Below are positions 1-21,773 of a DNA stretch of 21,773 bases, piece after piece. This stretch comes from Saccoglossus kowalevskii. Its lineage: Eukaryota > Hemichordata > Enteropneusta > Harrimaniidae. Both the position numbers and the translations under genes were made by a program. Position 1 is the first letter of the stretch. Each line of letters begins with the position of its first letter. The stretch covers positions 64,135 to 85,907 of the forward strand of contig NW_003125887.1 in the NCBI RefSeq assembly GCF_000003605.2, in the 5' to 3' direction. Below the pieces are notes generated by a model. That model worked only from the letters and a program-made list of their open reading frames with translations. It was not told the DNA's origin and ran no database searches.

Positions 1-625
1 AAAAAAAACCTTAATTTAAAAAATAGAAATACGGATTTAAACTTCATGACCTTTGCTTCAAAACAGTGTAAAGTTTTTGGCCGCATGCATGACCGTAGAG
101 CTGACATTTAAAAATGTATTCACGTTAGTTAATTATCAGCCGCGCCGATTTTCAGAATCACGTGACGCTAAAACAAACACAGTGTTCACAAAATATTAAT
201 AATAGAAAAGTACAAGTCAAGGGCTTTCCAAACATATATAGATTGTATAGGTTCTTGTAAAATTTACTCCGATTATAGATGTTTACATTTTCCATGCCAA
301 AAAACTATCTCGCTACCTTAAGCATTGTTCTCAAATTAAATCAGATAATGTCACAACAATTGCATGGTACCAGGGTTTGTAACACTGTCATTTAGGGTGT
401 GGACCAGATTCCAAACACTGCTTTCATATTTTAATTTCTTGTATGTAGTTTTACTGGTATCAACTCATTAATAATGCTAATAATATCAAAGATTTGTAAT
501 TACTAACAAATAGTCTGCTCTTGCTGTGTCACTGTTCATCTTACTGCATTAAAAATCAGCATATTTGCAACAGCAAATGACAATCTACTTTTCGCAGAGT
601 GAGAACAAGGCTATAATATACTGAC
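1..625. other. SMC5 intron 12 (partial): no gene seen
   Basis: AT-rich sequence downstream of exon 12 on the minus strand. I looked for the next SMC5 hinge block and did not find it. A TCACGTGA E-box palindrome lies at 158-165 in a CpG-containing patch (120-175); nothing else stands out. Confidence 0.6.
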
Positions 626-13274
<12,649 letters not shown>

Positions 13275-13490
13275 TTTAGCTTGTTGAATGTGGCGGGATA
13301 CCGGATAGAGCTATGACATCCGGGACTTTAAATTTTACTTCCTGTTTACATCACATGAGTAGAGAACTGAGGTCACCACGAACGCACAAACTAATATGGT
13401 GTACGTCTGAGTCTCGGGTATTAATATTTCGGAAATTTAATCAAATTTCACTGTAAATCAAAGATTTTGAAATCAAAAATAGACTTTACA
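13275..13490. promoter_or_regulatory. Bidirectional promoter / 5' UTR region between SMC5 and VPS45
   Basis: Only 216 bp separate the two divergent start codons, so both 5' UTRs and core promoters must fit or overlap here unless non-coding upstream exons exist. There is no convincing TATA box in a fixed place. Words seen are ETS-like ACATCCGG (13316-13323) and ACTTCCTG (13337-13344), forkhead-like TGTTTACA (13343-13350), and a YY1-like AAAATGGCGACA on the minus strand that overlaps the SMC5 start codon (13266-13277). ETS plus YY1 sites are typical of housekeeping bidirectional promoters. Transcription starts cannot be placed. Confidence 0.75.
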
Positions 13491-13583
13491 ATGAATGTGA
13501 TACTGGCAGTAAAACAGTATGTTTCGAAGATGATCGAAGAGGCCGGTCAAGGCATGAAAGTGCTTCTGATGGATAAAGATACG
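13491..13583 (+). CDS. VPS45: VPS45 exon 1 (residues 1-31)
   Basis: 93 nt encoding [20 protein letters not shown] then [11 protein letters not shown], the first helix and strand of SM domain 1. The donor is GTGAGT at 13584. The frame stays open into the intron, but the read-through shows no similarity to VPS45. Followed by the largest intron in the window, about 2.8 kb. Confidence 0.97.
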
Positions 13584-16500
13584 GTGAGTTCAGTTTTTAA
13601 CCCATTGAGGTCAAAACAATTGTCATGTCTTTCCATTGATATAAAAAACAACGCCCATGTTCTAAGGTATGAACAATCACAGTACATGATTGTTACTGCC
13701 CAAATATTACAAAAATATTTGTTTTTTTCCTTTTTATTTTTCATTATTCATTATTCATTTAACAATAACATGATGAACTCTATACCTCTATGTGGAATGT
13801 GTGTCGTAGGGGGGGGGGGGGTATCATAGATAGAAGATAGAATAGAAGATAGAATTTTTTTTATTTGGAACGTACCAATGAAATCTTGAGTAAAGTCCAA
13901 AAATAACAATAACAAAACAAAACATTCAGAACAACAAAAACTTACAGTACTAAAACATATTGTGACATAAATTGTAAGTTAAAAGTACAGAGCCCTGGCT
14001 GTGTGAAATAAAAGCGCACATGTTTGGATACGTTGCAACAACCCATTGCACATGTTTATTTTTAAGACCGCTGATACAGTCACTGGATTGTGTTGTCAGC
14101 AGAATTTGAGATACATACATCCTGTCTCTCCCTGTGGCATAATGGTATGTCTCAGACAGTGACATGGTGATTGTGAAATACCTTGGAATGTGCTGAGCCC
14201 AGTGTTGTTGGCAATGAAAATAGATATGACATCATTGACCCGAGTCTCCTACTTTAAATTGGTAGAGCTTGGATTAAGAGTGGTTTATTCCACTACCAAA
14301 ATTGGCATCCTCTGTACACTGATTTGTCGACTATTTCGAGATAACCAATCATTTCGTTATATACATTTTATTATTTGCATGGCCATAAATTAACTAAGGT
14401 ATTTAAGTTGAGACATAAGGGAAAATCTTTGGTCAGGAAGGTGACCTGACTTGATCCTGTAACATCTTGTGATGCTGATTCCTGACTCCAGTGAGCTGTA
14501 CCCTATACAGGGGTACATATGCAGACGTGCTGTGCAGTGATCCTGCTGATCAACAGGAACCACCGAAGCTCACTGCTGAACTACTCCCGTTGTACCAGTG
14601 CTACCAGTAGCAGCAGATAGCAGTGCAGTTGCCGATACTCCCTGGACACAGAGCACGAGTTTAAATTGTAGTGCAGCTGCTGAGACAGTGTGCCAGATAC
14701 GAAGGAACGCAACATTGCACATTGCTGTCCAATGGAGAGTGGAGTGTTCCCTGCAGCATCGATCAAGTCTCTAATTTATTTTATTTTACAGTGTATCCCT
14801 CTCCTTGCTGGTTCCAGTGACCAGCATCCCTGTTATTTGTATATTAAAGTACAGGAAACCATATATATTGTGTTGTGTTAATTTGTTATAATCGTTACTG
14901 GTATATTTCTTTCTCTGCACAGTCTCAGTTGTGGTGATATACATTCACCAAACGATCCCCACCCTGTGACAGCGGACGAGCTGAGAAGGAGGAGACTTAT
15001 AAGATAAGCACGCTACCAAAGACAAAGACTATTAGACCGGTATTAAAGACAAGCTCCCCGATCCTGAATACGGTGTAGCCCCATAAAGGCCCCCCCGCAT
15101 TTAACGTCACAATATCATATAATTCGGACAAGCGATTTCCACAGCAAGGGCACTGTCCATTGGTTCACCCCGATCAGCACATCCCTATACATAGAACTAG
15201 ATAAATTTAGGTAAATAATGTTTCAAACCTCAAAACATGCGAAAAACAATTCAAAAATAAATTATACCTATCTCTCATCTACTCCCAACCCTAACCCTAA
15301 TTTTTCCCTCTAAAAGAAAAAGTGGTTCAAACAAAATGGCAACAAATATCACGCAAAAACATCATAAAAAAAATATCACCCATGCACGCCACATAACGTT
15401 TGTTATTATTTGAATAATAATAATAATAATCTCTACAATGTATTTGAATATGTTGCTACTTGTAAGTTACAACTCCATTTGTCGACTAGAGTGAATAGTG
15501 GAATTAGACATGGAAATTCACCACACCCTGGAATGTCAAGCTCTCAACGTATGTGACACTCCTGCCAACTCCAGGAGCATGGGCCACAGGCACATTATCG
15601 ATCTTTGATCTTACTGATTCACCGGGTACTGGAGAAACTTTGACAAGGGCACGCCTTCACCTTGACGCTTGTGGCACCCAAGTGGCCAACCAAGGCCTGG
15701 TTTCCACTAATGTTGGAAATAATAGTCGAGACATCGGTAGTGCTTCCAGACATCCCAGGCCTGCTGTCCCAACCGGATGGCACACCACCAGTGAGAATCT
15801 CCATCCTTGGGCAATGTTGACCTTGTCACCCTATCAGCAGTTTTATCATCCATACATTTTGTAAGCTGTCTCACTTTGCATAATTTGTGACAGAATAGAA
15901 GTACACCATCATCAAACTATACATGTACATATCATATAGTAATATATAGTGTAACTGTATATAGTGTATAGTAATATACTTATGATACACATCTTTAGTG
16001 AAAGCTAGTAGTCTAGCATCAATACCACAAACCCTTTCTTTCATATTTATATTATAAATTTCACAATTCAAACTGAAATGAAAGGGTTTCTACACTGGTA
16101 GAAACTTACCTGAAAAAATTGGAGGTTTGTGCCGCCAAATATCGTAGTTTCCCTTTTTTGAGCTAGAGTGATTGGAAATATAAATATAAAGCAGCTCAAA
16201 AATTATTTACAAGCATTATTCAAGCCATAAAAATTAATAACTATTAATTATACACAGGCTCCCATGCTTTGAATTCTCCCAAACCTACATTGTCAGGACA
16301 TGTACAGTTATGAGTGTACAGTTTTTTATGAGATGTGTACAGACCTTGGTTTGAATTTCTTTGTAAATTAGTACATGTTAACCAAACATTTCTGTCTTTT
16401 TTTCTTCTCGAAATTTAGACAAGTTACGTCAGTATGGTTTACGCTCAGTCAGAGATTCTACAGAAAGAAGTCTACCTGTTTGAAAGAATTGACTCGCCAA

Positions 16501-19500
16501 ACAGAGAAAATATGAAACATTTGAAGTGTATATGTCTTATAAGACCTACCAGAGTAAGTTATTGAAGATGAAGGCTTTTTATGTTTTGATTTCTATAAAT
16601 TCTTGCATGTTCATGATTATTGAAGACCAAACAATACATCACTAATGTTGCAGATTTTCATTTACCGTGCTGAAATCTCCATAGACATTTAATTTTAAAA
16701 TTGCTCATACTGAAACGAGAGGTGTCTAATAAATTCTCAACAACCAAGGTATTGTTATATATTAGTTTTGAGCGTAACTTTCATTGACATCAACTGTAAT
16801 TCTGTGCTAGTTATATCACATTCATCTCTACCACTGTTGTATAGATGCGATGTGTGAAATCTTTTTCTGAATAATTTAATACCCTCGTACACATTTAAAT
16901 AAATGCGTCTTGGTCTCTACCTTTATTGATATCTCGTTATTTGATAAATAACATTGATTTAGTGTAACTGTTTTGTTGATACTTTATATTTATAGGAGAA
17001 TATTGAGCTACTGTGTCATGAATTGAAAAATCCAAAATATTCGCTCTATTTTATTTGTAAGTACATAACTTCTGTATACCATTCTATATCTATTTGTTTC
17101 ATAGTGAGTGCCACATGTTATCATATTATTAAAGAGAGATCTGTAAAGTGTATGTTACATGATGTTTCAGATTCCGTATTCTAATTAAAACTACTTTAAA
17201 GTATTAAGACAATTAATACTGTGATACACTGATTTTTCTCTGCCAGTTAGCAATATAATAATAAGCATTCACAAGGACTGTAATTTATGGTTAAGTTTGT
17301 GTGACTGTCTAAAATAATGTACCCTTTCCCTGTGTGGAAATGGTAAAGCCAAATTACTTATCTGGTGATATAGTAATCATTGTCTTAGGTTTCGGACAAC
17401 TCATTGAATACAGCTGTCTACAAATCATTTCAGGGAGGAGACAGTCACTAAATGGAAGAAATTTCTTTTTATATGACCATCCATGTTATAGATAATTTTA
17501 TTATTTATTTCATATTTTGGGAAGATTTTAGCAATGTTGTGAGTAAAAGTGATGTGAAGCTGCTAGCTGAAGCTGATGACCAAGAACTTGTCCGTGAAGT
17601 CCAGGTATGTGAAAACAGAAGACTTTTAAATGTATGTACTTTATTGCCGTAGATATATCAAGAAATTTATTGGCTTGACATGGCAAGGTACTAGTTGTCT
17701 AAATATGTACAGTCAAACCTGTGTATAGCAACTTCATTCATTCAAGGACTTCATTAAAATGGTCTTTATAGACAGGTGGTCTTTATATAAAATAAAGGTT
17801 GGATTATTTTTGTATGGACTGCCAACTTATACAATTTGTTCAGTAAATAATGAGAAACACATTTATTTGAGTTGACCAAAAATCAAAATCAAAATAAATT
17901 AAAACTGTTTTATATTGCTCTGTGGGTGGTCACTATAGGCAGGTAATCCTTATACACAGGTTGCTCATGTGTTATGCCTTGGAAGTGCTTAAAAGTGGTC
18001 ACTATAGTCAGGTGGTCCTTATACACAGGTTGCTCATGTGTTATGCCTTGGAAGTGCTTAAAAGTGGTCACTATAGACAGGTGGTCCTTATACACAGGTT
18101 GCTCATGTGTTATGCCTTGGAAGTGCTTAAAAGTGGTCACTATAGACAGGTGTCTTTACATAAAGGTGGTCACTATTATAAAACACAGGTTTGACTGTAT
18201 TGTGTGCAGTAATGTCTTTTGTGTATTACAGGAATTCTATGGTGATTATATTGCTATTAGTCCACACATGTTTTCATTCAACCTTGTTGGTTGCTGTCAG
18301 GTAGGTCTTGGTGTAAGTATCCTAATTAGCATGCTACCTGTATGCATGTACGTTGTTTTAGAATTGAGTCTTTTCAACATGTTAATTGAGCTGTGAAGCA
18401 TCATGGTGACCCATCTTTTGTTTCTTTTTGTTGATACTTTAAAAGTGTGTAGTTTATTGTAAAATTTAATTTGGAGTGTAAACATATATTTTGCATATCA
18501 ATTAATTAATAAAAGTTAATATCTGTAGTGGTGTCAGAAAGTATATAGACTAGAATCACTGTAGTCATTCCACTAACGCCTAGGTATAATGCTATTAAGA
18601 TCTCGTTACCTATTCAGATTTATGCAAATACAGAATTTCATAAATGGTCGATTTTGAATTGAACTTATTCATTGGGCAGTTTAAATTCTGCACACCATCA
18701 CTGGATGATTCTCAGGTTGATGTCATTGTCAGCCAATCAATCATTTAAAAATTACTAGCATCATGCCTAGGCATTCTTGGAGTAAAATGAGTAGAATGAT
18801 GCATAGATTCTATGCCATAAAGTATAGGAAGCTAGTAACTACAGTATGCATGGTACAAACGTAGGACAAAGTTAGTTTTCGTTCATAGTTCATAGTGAGG
18901 TGTGCAGCATGAGGCAGAAGTCATGTAGGATTTCATTCCTGTGTTTTCATGTACATGTAGCTCTAATTAGTAATTCTGATGTGTTTTGATTCCAAATAAT
19001 CTTGAGAAGTGACAAAATGAATATTTAAAGATTGTAATACTATAAAGGGGTTAATTATTCACTGGGTTTTAATTTTGTTTATTTCGCTGACTGGAAAATG
19101 CGCTAAATTAAAACCTAGTGAATATGTAAAATAGAGCATAGAACACATTATTTAAATGATAAAACCGTGAATTTAAAACCCACTGAATATGCCTGAAATG
19201 GTAAATCAGCGAAATTTAAATCCAGTGAAAATTTATCATTTTACAGTGTGGTGATATGCATGTACATATAAAGGTTAACCAATCATGATGGAGTTTCATC
19301 AAGATTTGTTTATTTACTTCTCATCTGTTCTTTTTCAGGGTATCACTTGGAATCCAGCAGCACTCAATAGAGTTTGCGCCGGATTGACTGCAGTCTTGTT
19401 ATCGTTAAAGAAATGTCCAATGATAAGGTATCAGAATTCATCAGAAATGGCAAAACGATTGGCTGAGAATGTTAGGGTATGGATTAACACCAATATAGAA

Positions 19501-20687
19501 CACTTGTTTCTCTTTTACCATGTCACATGTCCAAGTATCCTTGCCTTGTAGATGTATTCATACAGAATTTGCATATCACACTGCTTATCAAATTATAGTT
19601 AAAAATGTTAAAAATTATATGATATTACAATTATTTTCTTTCTTGATTTTTAGCAAGTCATATCGAAAGACGCTGGTTTATTTGATTTCAGAAGAACTGA
19701 TGTTCCGCCGTTAGTGTTGATTTTGGACAGAAAGGATGACTGTGTTACACCATTGTTAAACCAGGTAAATATGTATTCTAATGAGGGATGACGGGTGTGG
19801 GTGTGGGTGGGGGGTGCTCTGTGTAGTTTATGGGTAAATAAAAAGTTTTAAGATCTATGTTTGCCACATTCCTTGGTGTGTACCAATAGAAGATTTTAAG
19901 GTCAGTCATGTCTAAGACCGTCTGTTCTGTTTTTTTTTATAGCACAGAGTCTTGCTTTATATTCACACTGTAGATGTTTTTATAGCACAGATTCTTGTTG
20001 TATATTTACATTGTAGATGTTTGTGTTTAATTACAGTGGACATATCAAGCAATGGTGCATGAATTATTAGGTATCAACAACAACAGAATTGATTTGTCAT
20101 CAGTTCCGGGAATAACCAGAGACTTACAAGAAGTAGTACTTTCATCTGAGCATGATGAATTTTATACAAATGTGAGTTGTTGTGTGTCACCTTAAAAAAA
20201 CTCAAAAAGCACCATTTTGTTTGTAAACAGGTCTTTATTTTAAAGGGTGACAGTCGTCGTTCCGCGTCCTGTTCGATATGGGACTCATAATGACGTATAC
20301 AACGCGTGTAAAATACATTGTTTATTTACATGAAATTCGAACACGCGACGACCACCGCGCTTTAAGATATTAATAATTTTGATACACCTATAGGTGTTAC
20401 TGCCCAAATATGGGTATTTGTCCCTGGGATCATTTTCGTGATGTTAGTTTTCGTTCGAAAAACACTAAACAGAGCTGGTTAATTATGCCCCTGTTTATCA
20501 GTCTGTTAATTATTTCTTGCATGATTACATCAAGAATGTGACCAAATTCATTCCTGTTTTTGATTTTTTTTATCAGAATATGTATATGAATTTTGGTGAA
20601 ATTGGAACTAATATAAAAGAATTGATGGATGACTTTCAGAGAAAATCGCAGAGTCAAAAAAAGATAGAATCTATTTCAGACATGAAG
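13491..20687 (+). CDS. VPS45: VPS45, vacuolar protein sorting 45, Sec1/Munc18 family (5' part, 9 exons, 3' part outside window)
   Basis: VPS45 is a cytosolic, membrane-recruited SM protein. It binds syntaxin-type SNAREs (Tlg2/syntaxin-16, and rabenosyn/Rab effectors) and licenses fusion of vesicles with the trans-Golgi network and early endosomes. Nine plus-strand exons join in frame to residues 1-311, starting [15 protein letters not shown] as in vertebrates. They continue through domain 1 (residues 1 to about 130, including YLFERID and [16 protein letters not shown]) into domain 2 and the start of domain 3 ([51 protein letters not shown]). The family is about 570 residues, so a little over half is present; the remaining exons lie beyond base 21773. 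The start ATG at 13491 aligns with the family N-terminus, which contacts the SNARE; the upstream in-frame bases contain no other ATG before a stop. The gene diverges from SMC5. Confidence 0.98.
13584..16418. other. VPS45 intron 1 (2.8 kb)
   Basis: Holds the G13 run and microsatellite (13809-13855). A GC-richer stretch from about 14150 to 15070 and another at 15540-15860 contain short open frames on both strands without recognisable domains. They look like old repeat material of unknown family. Small hairpins (AAACCCTTTC / GAAAGGGTTT, about 16029-16089; TTTCTAC / GTAGAAA, 16086-16105) occur near 16.05 kb. Confidence 0.6.
13809..13821. repeat. 13-G homopolymer followed by ATAGAAG-type microsatellite
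   Basis: A run of 13 G in VPS45 intron 1, followed by degenerate ATAGA/AGATAGA repeats to about 13855. Likely variable in length and hard to sequence. Confidence 0.85.
16419..16553 (+). CDS. VPS45: VPS45 exon 2 (residues 32-76)
   Basis: 135 nt, phase 0. It encodes [20 protein letters not shown] then [16 protein letters not shown] and CICLIRPTR. The block [16 protein letters not shown] is a near-exact VPS45 hallmark. Acceptor AATTTAG, donor GTAAGT. Confidence 0.97.
16554..16995. other. VPS45 intron 2: nothing identifiable
   Basis: 442 bp of AT-rich intron without supported repeats or RNA genes. Confidence 0.6.
16996..17056 (+). CDS. VPS45: VPS45 exon 3 (residues 77-96 plus 1 nt)
   Basis: 61 nt: [20 protein letters not shown] plus one T. 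It matches [20 protein letters not shown] of the vertebrate protein. Acceptor TTATAG, donor GTAAGT. The spare base joins AT of exon 4 to make Tyr-97. Confidence 0.96.
17057..17524. other. VPS45 intron 3: nothing identifiable
   Basis: 468 bp of AT-rich intron. The open frame entering exon 4 from 17452 is intronic before 17525 and is not part of the protein. Confidence 0.6.
17525..17604 (+). CDS. VPS45: VPS45 exon 4 (residues 97-123)
   Basis: 80 nt: two bases completing Tyr-97, then [20 protein letters not shown] and LVREVQ. The acceptor is the poor-looking GGGAAG; a better pyrimidine-tract AG (TTTTAG) lies 7 nt downstream, but only the first keeps the frame with exon 3 and restores Y-F-S-N-V. 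Donor GTATGT. Confidence 0.93.
17710..18197. mobile_element. pogo/Tc1-like MITE carrying a 69-bp minisatellite
   Basis: It fills about 78% of VPS45 intron 4. The ends are perfect inverted repeats CAGTCAAACCTGTGT and ACACAGGTTTGACTG, each flanked by TA, which makes a 17-bp perfect match including the TA. CAGT-type ends and TA duplication point to the Tc1/mariner-pogo group. The interior holds three complete 69-bp units and a partial fourth. No transposase remains. Confidence 0.82.
17926..18160. repeat. 69-bp minisatellite inside the MITE (about 3.4 units)
   Basis: Units begin GTGGTCACTATAG at 17926, 17995, 18064 and 18133, exactly 69 bp apart, with few differences. Because 69 is a multiple of three, several frames stay open and give repeated peptides on both strands; these are artefacts, not genes. 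Each unit contains TATACACAGGTT, a copy of the element's own subterminal sequence. Confidence 0.92.
18232..18300 (+). CDS. VPS45: VPS45 exon 5 (residues 124-146)
   Basis: 69 nt: [20 protein letters not shown] then CCQ, matching [23 protein letters not shown]. Acceptor TTACAG, donor GTAGGT. The right end of the intronic MITE lies about 32 bp upstream of the acceptor. Confidence 0.97.
18577..18776. repeat. Imperfect inverted repeat (possible decayed MITE)
   Basis: In VPS45 intron 5, the left arm ACGCCTAGGTATAATGCTATT faces a right arm whose reverse complement contains TGCCTAGGCATGATGCTAGT. Weaker matching extends outward on both sides. No clear target duplication. Confidence 0.4.
19040..19246. 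mobile_element. Palindromic MITE, CTGTAAAAT family, copy 2
   Basis: In VPS45 intron 5. Read from its right end inwards on the minus strand it begins CTGTAAAATGATAAATTTTC and continues CTGGATTTAAATTTCGCTGA. The left arm repeats this imperfectly (CTATAAAGGGG…ACTGGGTTTTAAT…TTCGCTGA). The same ordered words occur in copy 1. TA is present at the left edge only. No coding capacity. Confidence 0.7.
19339..19476 (+). CDS. VPS45: VPS45 exon 6 (residues 147-192)
   Basis: 138 nt encoding [20 protein letters not shown], then [20 protein letters not shown] and [23 protein letters not shown] is a signature stretch of VPS45. Acceptor TTTCAG, donor GTATGG. Confidence 0.97.
19654..19764 (+). CDS. VPS45: VPS45 exon 7 (residues 193-229)
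   Basis: 111 nt: [20 protein letters not shown] then [24 protein letters not shown] and the LILDR.DD motif, followed by TPLLNQ, are the classic Sec1/Munc18 central motif. Acceptor TTTTAG, donor GTAAAT. Confidence 0.97.
19936..20021. repeat. 43-bp tandem duplication
   Basis: Two imperfect units sharing TTTATAGCACAG and CTGTAGATG-like words, 43 bp apart, in VPS45 intron 7. The second unit ends about 15 bp before exon 8, so the duplication lies next to the acceptor and may duplicate branch-region sequence. Confidence 0.65.
20037..20171 (+). CDS. VPS45: VPS45 exon 8 (residues 230-274)
   Basis: 135 nt: [20 protein letters not shown], then [20 protein letters not shown] and [22 protein letters not shown] is almost invariant in VPS45 and follows DPLTPLL…Q in SM proteins generally. 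Acceptor TTACAG, donor GTGAGT. Confidence 0.98.
20240..20365. mobile_element. TTAAAGC-ended short palindromic MITE, copy 3
   Basis: In VPS45 intron 8. The left arm TTAAAGGGTGACAGTCGTCG and the right arm (reverse complement TTAAAGCGCGGTGGTCGTCG) form imperfect terminal inverted repeats of roughly 30 bp. The middle holds GACGTATACAACGCG and ATTGTTTATTTACATG, shared with the truncated copy at 4358. CpG-rich against AT-rich surroundings. Confidence 0.65.
20577..20687 (+). CDS. VPS45: VPS45 exon 9 (residues 275-311, last exon in window)
   Basis: 111 nt: [20 protein letters not shown] then [17 protein letters not shown]. It matches [20 protein letters not shown] and ESIADMK of the vertebrate protein. 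Acceptor TATCAG, donor GTACAT. The next exon (expected to start KFVENYPQF-like) is not found by 21773. Confidence 0.96.
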
Positions 20688-21108
20688 GTACATGTATTGC
20701 ATGGTCTATATTGCTTCATACACCATTACAGCAACATTGCCAGCTAAGTTGCTGACTGTTTTGTTGAATGCATCTCAAGACAGACAGGGTAGAAAATAAC
20801 ATGCTAGATATAGTCACATTATTTTATAGAGTTGATTTATAACACTTTTCCAAAATATGAATGCTTTTAGCAAGATTTGCTATATAATGAATGATGCATA
20901 TCACAAAAAAACAATGTCCCCACTGTCAATGATATCATACCCAATAATCTCCGTTCTATGTCCCAGTACGGCTTCATGGTCTTCATGGAAAACCTCTAGT
21001 ACACTGTAAACCGTTTTATTCTCACTGCTAGAAATTTTTTCACTGGCTTGCAAAATAAAAAAAAAAAATTGTCACTTGCGATATTATTAAAGCATTTAGA
21101 GTATTTTT
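20688..21108. other. VPS45 intron 9, part before the terminal repeat element
   Basis: AT-rich intron with no exon of VPS45 and no clear repeat. The next conserved VPS45 block (ENYPQFKKMSGTVSKHV-like) was looked for and not found up to 21773. Confidence 0.6.
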
Positions 21109-21773
21109 GACTCCCATGTGCGAAGCACAAAATGGGAGTCTTTGCAGTTAGTGTGTCTGTATGTGTGTATGTGTGTATGTGTGTATGTGTGTATGTGTGT
21201 GTGTATGTGTGTATGTGTGTCAGACTGTTCCACTGCTATCTCAAGAACCATACATCAGTTTTTGATGAAACTTGGTGCATAGATGCTCTGGGCCAATGCG
21301 CAGATTTGATTAGGTTTTGGTAAAAATCCATGCTCGTTAATTACCTAATTTGCATGATAATTAGCTAATTTTTAGCTGTTCTATGACTGTTCCACTGATA
21401 TCTAAAGAACCACTCATTGGATTTTGATGAAACTTGGTACATAGATGCTCTGAACATATGCGCAGATTTGATTAATTTTTGGTAAAAATCCGTGCATATT
21501 AATTACCTAATTTGCATGATAATTAGCTATTTTTTAGTGGTTCCATGACTGTTCCACTGATATCTAAACAACCACTCATTGGATTTTGATGAAACTTGGT
21601 ACATAGATGCTCTGAACTAATGCTAGGTTTTGATTAGTTTTTGGTAATAATCCGTGGATACTAATTACCTAAATTGCATAATGATTAGTCAATTTTCGGT
21701 TTTTCCACTGATATCTCAAGTACTAATCATCACATTTCAATGGAACTTGGTACATAGATGTCATTCGACACTG
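21109..21773 (-). mobile_element. Core-repeat / microsatellite / hairpin element, second family member, inverted, running off the window
   Basis: In VPS45 intron 9. From left: a hairpin (GACTCCCAT at 21109-21117 pairing with ATGGGAGTC at 21132-21140), a GTAT/GT microsatellite (about 21151-21220), then tandem cores starting at 21225, 21387 and 21549 (162 bp apart) and a diverged one near 21700. Read on the minus strand the order is cores, microsatellite, hairpin, as in the element at 4460-5770. The left-hand end is complete; the other end is outside. The open frames here come from the repeats. Confidence 0.7.
21151..21220. repeat. GTGTAT/GT microsatellite
   Basis: About 70 bp of alternating GTGTAT and GTGT units. 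It is part of the element above and likely to vary in length between individuals. A short open frame through it encodes Val/Cys/Tyr repeats and is not a gene. Confidence 0.92.

Larger units (their letters stand above)
18301..19338. other. VPS45 intron 5
   Basis: 1.04 kb. Holds the decayed inverted repeat (18577-18776) and MITE copy 2 (19040-19246). The rest has no supported feature. Confidence 0.65.

Noticed and set aside
13467-13490. In-frame extension upstream of the VPS45 ATG
   Set aside because: The upstream codon is TTG, not ATG. The family N-terminus aligns at 13491, and animal genes rarely start at TTG.
14131-14200. TGGCATAATGG resembling a tRNA A box, hinting at a SINE
   Set aside because: No B box at the expected distance and no tRNA fold or poly-A tail.
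14400-15070. GC-richer stretch in VPS45 intron 1 that could be a fragment of a retroelement terminal repeat
   Set aside because: No paired repeat, no clear ends and no recognisable coding domain in the window. Composition alone does not support a call.
15287-15300. AACCCTAACCCTAA, possible interstitial telomere repeat
   Set aside because: Only a little over two units of CCCTAA; this is common by chance and in old repeats, and too short to call.
15553-15864. 103-codon plus-strand open frame, with an overlapping minus-strand frame
   Set aside because: No domain, no splice signals matching VPS45 and no similarity I recognise. Probably old repeat sequence or chance.
17910-18396. Overlapping open frames on both strands with repeated peptides ([13 protein letters not shown]-like)
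   Set aside because: They are the 69-bp minisatellite translated; 69 is divisible by three, so frames stay open. One overlaps exon 5 in a wrong frame.
20430-20657. 75-codon minus-strand open frame at VPS45 exon 9
   Set aside because: Antisense shadow of exon 9 and its intron, with no domain.

Overview
The window is a piece of a eukaryotic, intron-rich animal genome. Both recognisable genes are conserved metazoan genes cut into small GT-AG exons separated by AT-rich introns. The introns carry short palindromic DNA transposons and tandem-core repeat elements of the kind common in marine invertebrates such as molluscs, brachiopods, hemichordates and lancelets. I cannot name the species; a slow-evolving marine bilaterian is an inference from protein conservation and repeat style.

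Layout: positions 626-13274 on the minus strand hold twelve exons of SMC5 (structural maintenance of chromosomes 5). They run from the start codon through the Walker A ATPase motif and the N-terminal coiled-coil arm into the hinge. About 537 residues are seen; the C-terminal half lies beyond the left edge. Positions 13491-20687 on the plus strand hold nine exons of VPS45, a Sec1/Munc18 protein, covering residues 1-311; the rest lies beyond the right edge. The two start codons face away from each other across only 216 bp (13275-13490), so this gap, with the 5' UTRs, probably acts as a shared bidirectional promoter. It contains ETS-like, YY1-like and forkhead-like words. Every exon junction was checked for phase, and all join in frame.

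The two proteins do not act in one pathway. SMC5 works with SMC6 in the nucleus on DNA repair and chromosome topology, while VPS45 controls SNARE fusion at the trans-Golgi/endosome. Their pairing says something about promoter architecture, not about a shared process.

The rest is intronic. Supported elements are: a core-repeat/microsatellite/hairpin element at 4460-5770 and a relative in opposite orientation at 21109 to the window end (both like non-autonomous Helitron-related 'pearl' elements); a 488-bp pogo/Tc1-like MITE with a 69-bp internal minisatellite at 17710-18197; a two-copy palindromic MITE family at 1213 and 19040; a three-copy TTAAAGC-ended family at 3508, 4358 and 20240; a piggyBac-like MITE at 3942-4115; a CpG-rich MITE at 7085-7445; a small MITE at 10393-10524; and a forkhead-site minisatellite at 9365-9450. 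I found no tRNA, rRNA, CRISPR, bacterial or phage features, and no coding-capable transposon. No new enzymatic or defence system is visible; the most unusual material is the repeat architecture and the compact divergent gene pair.
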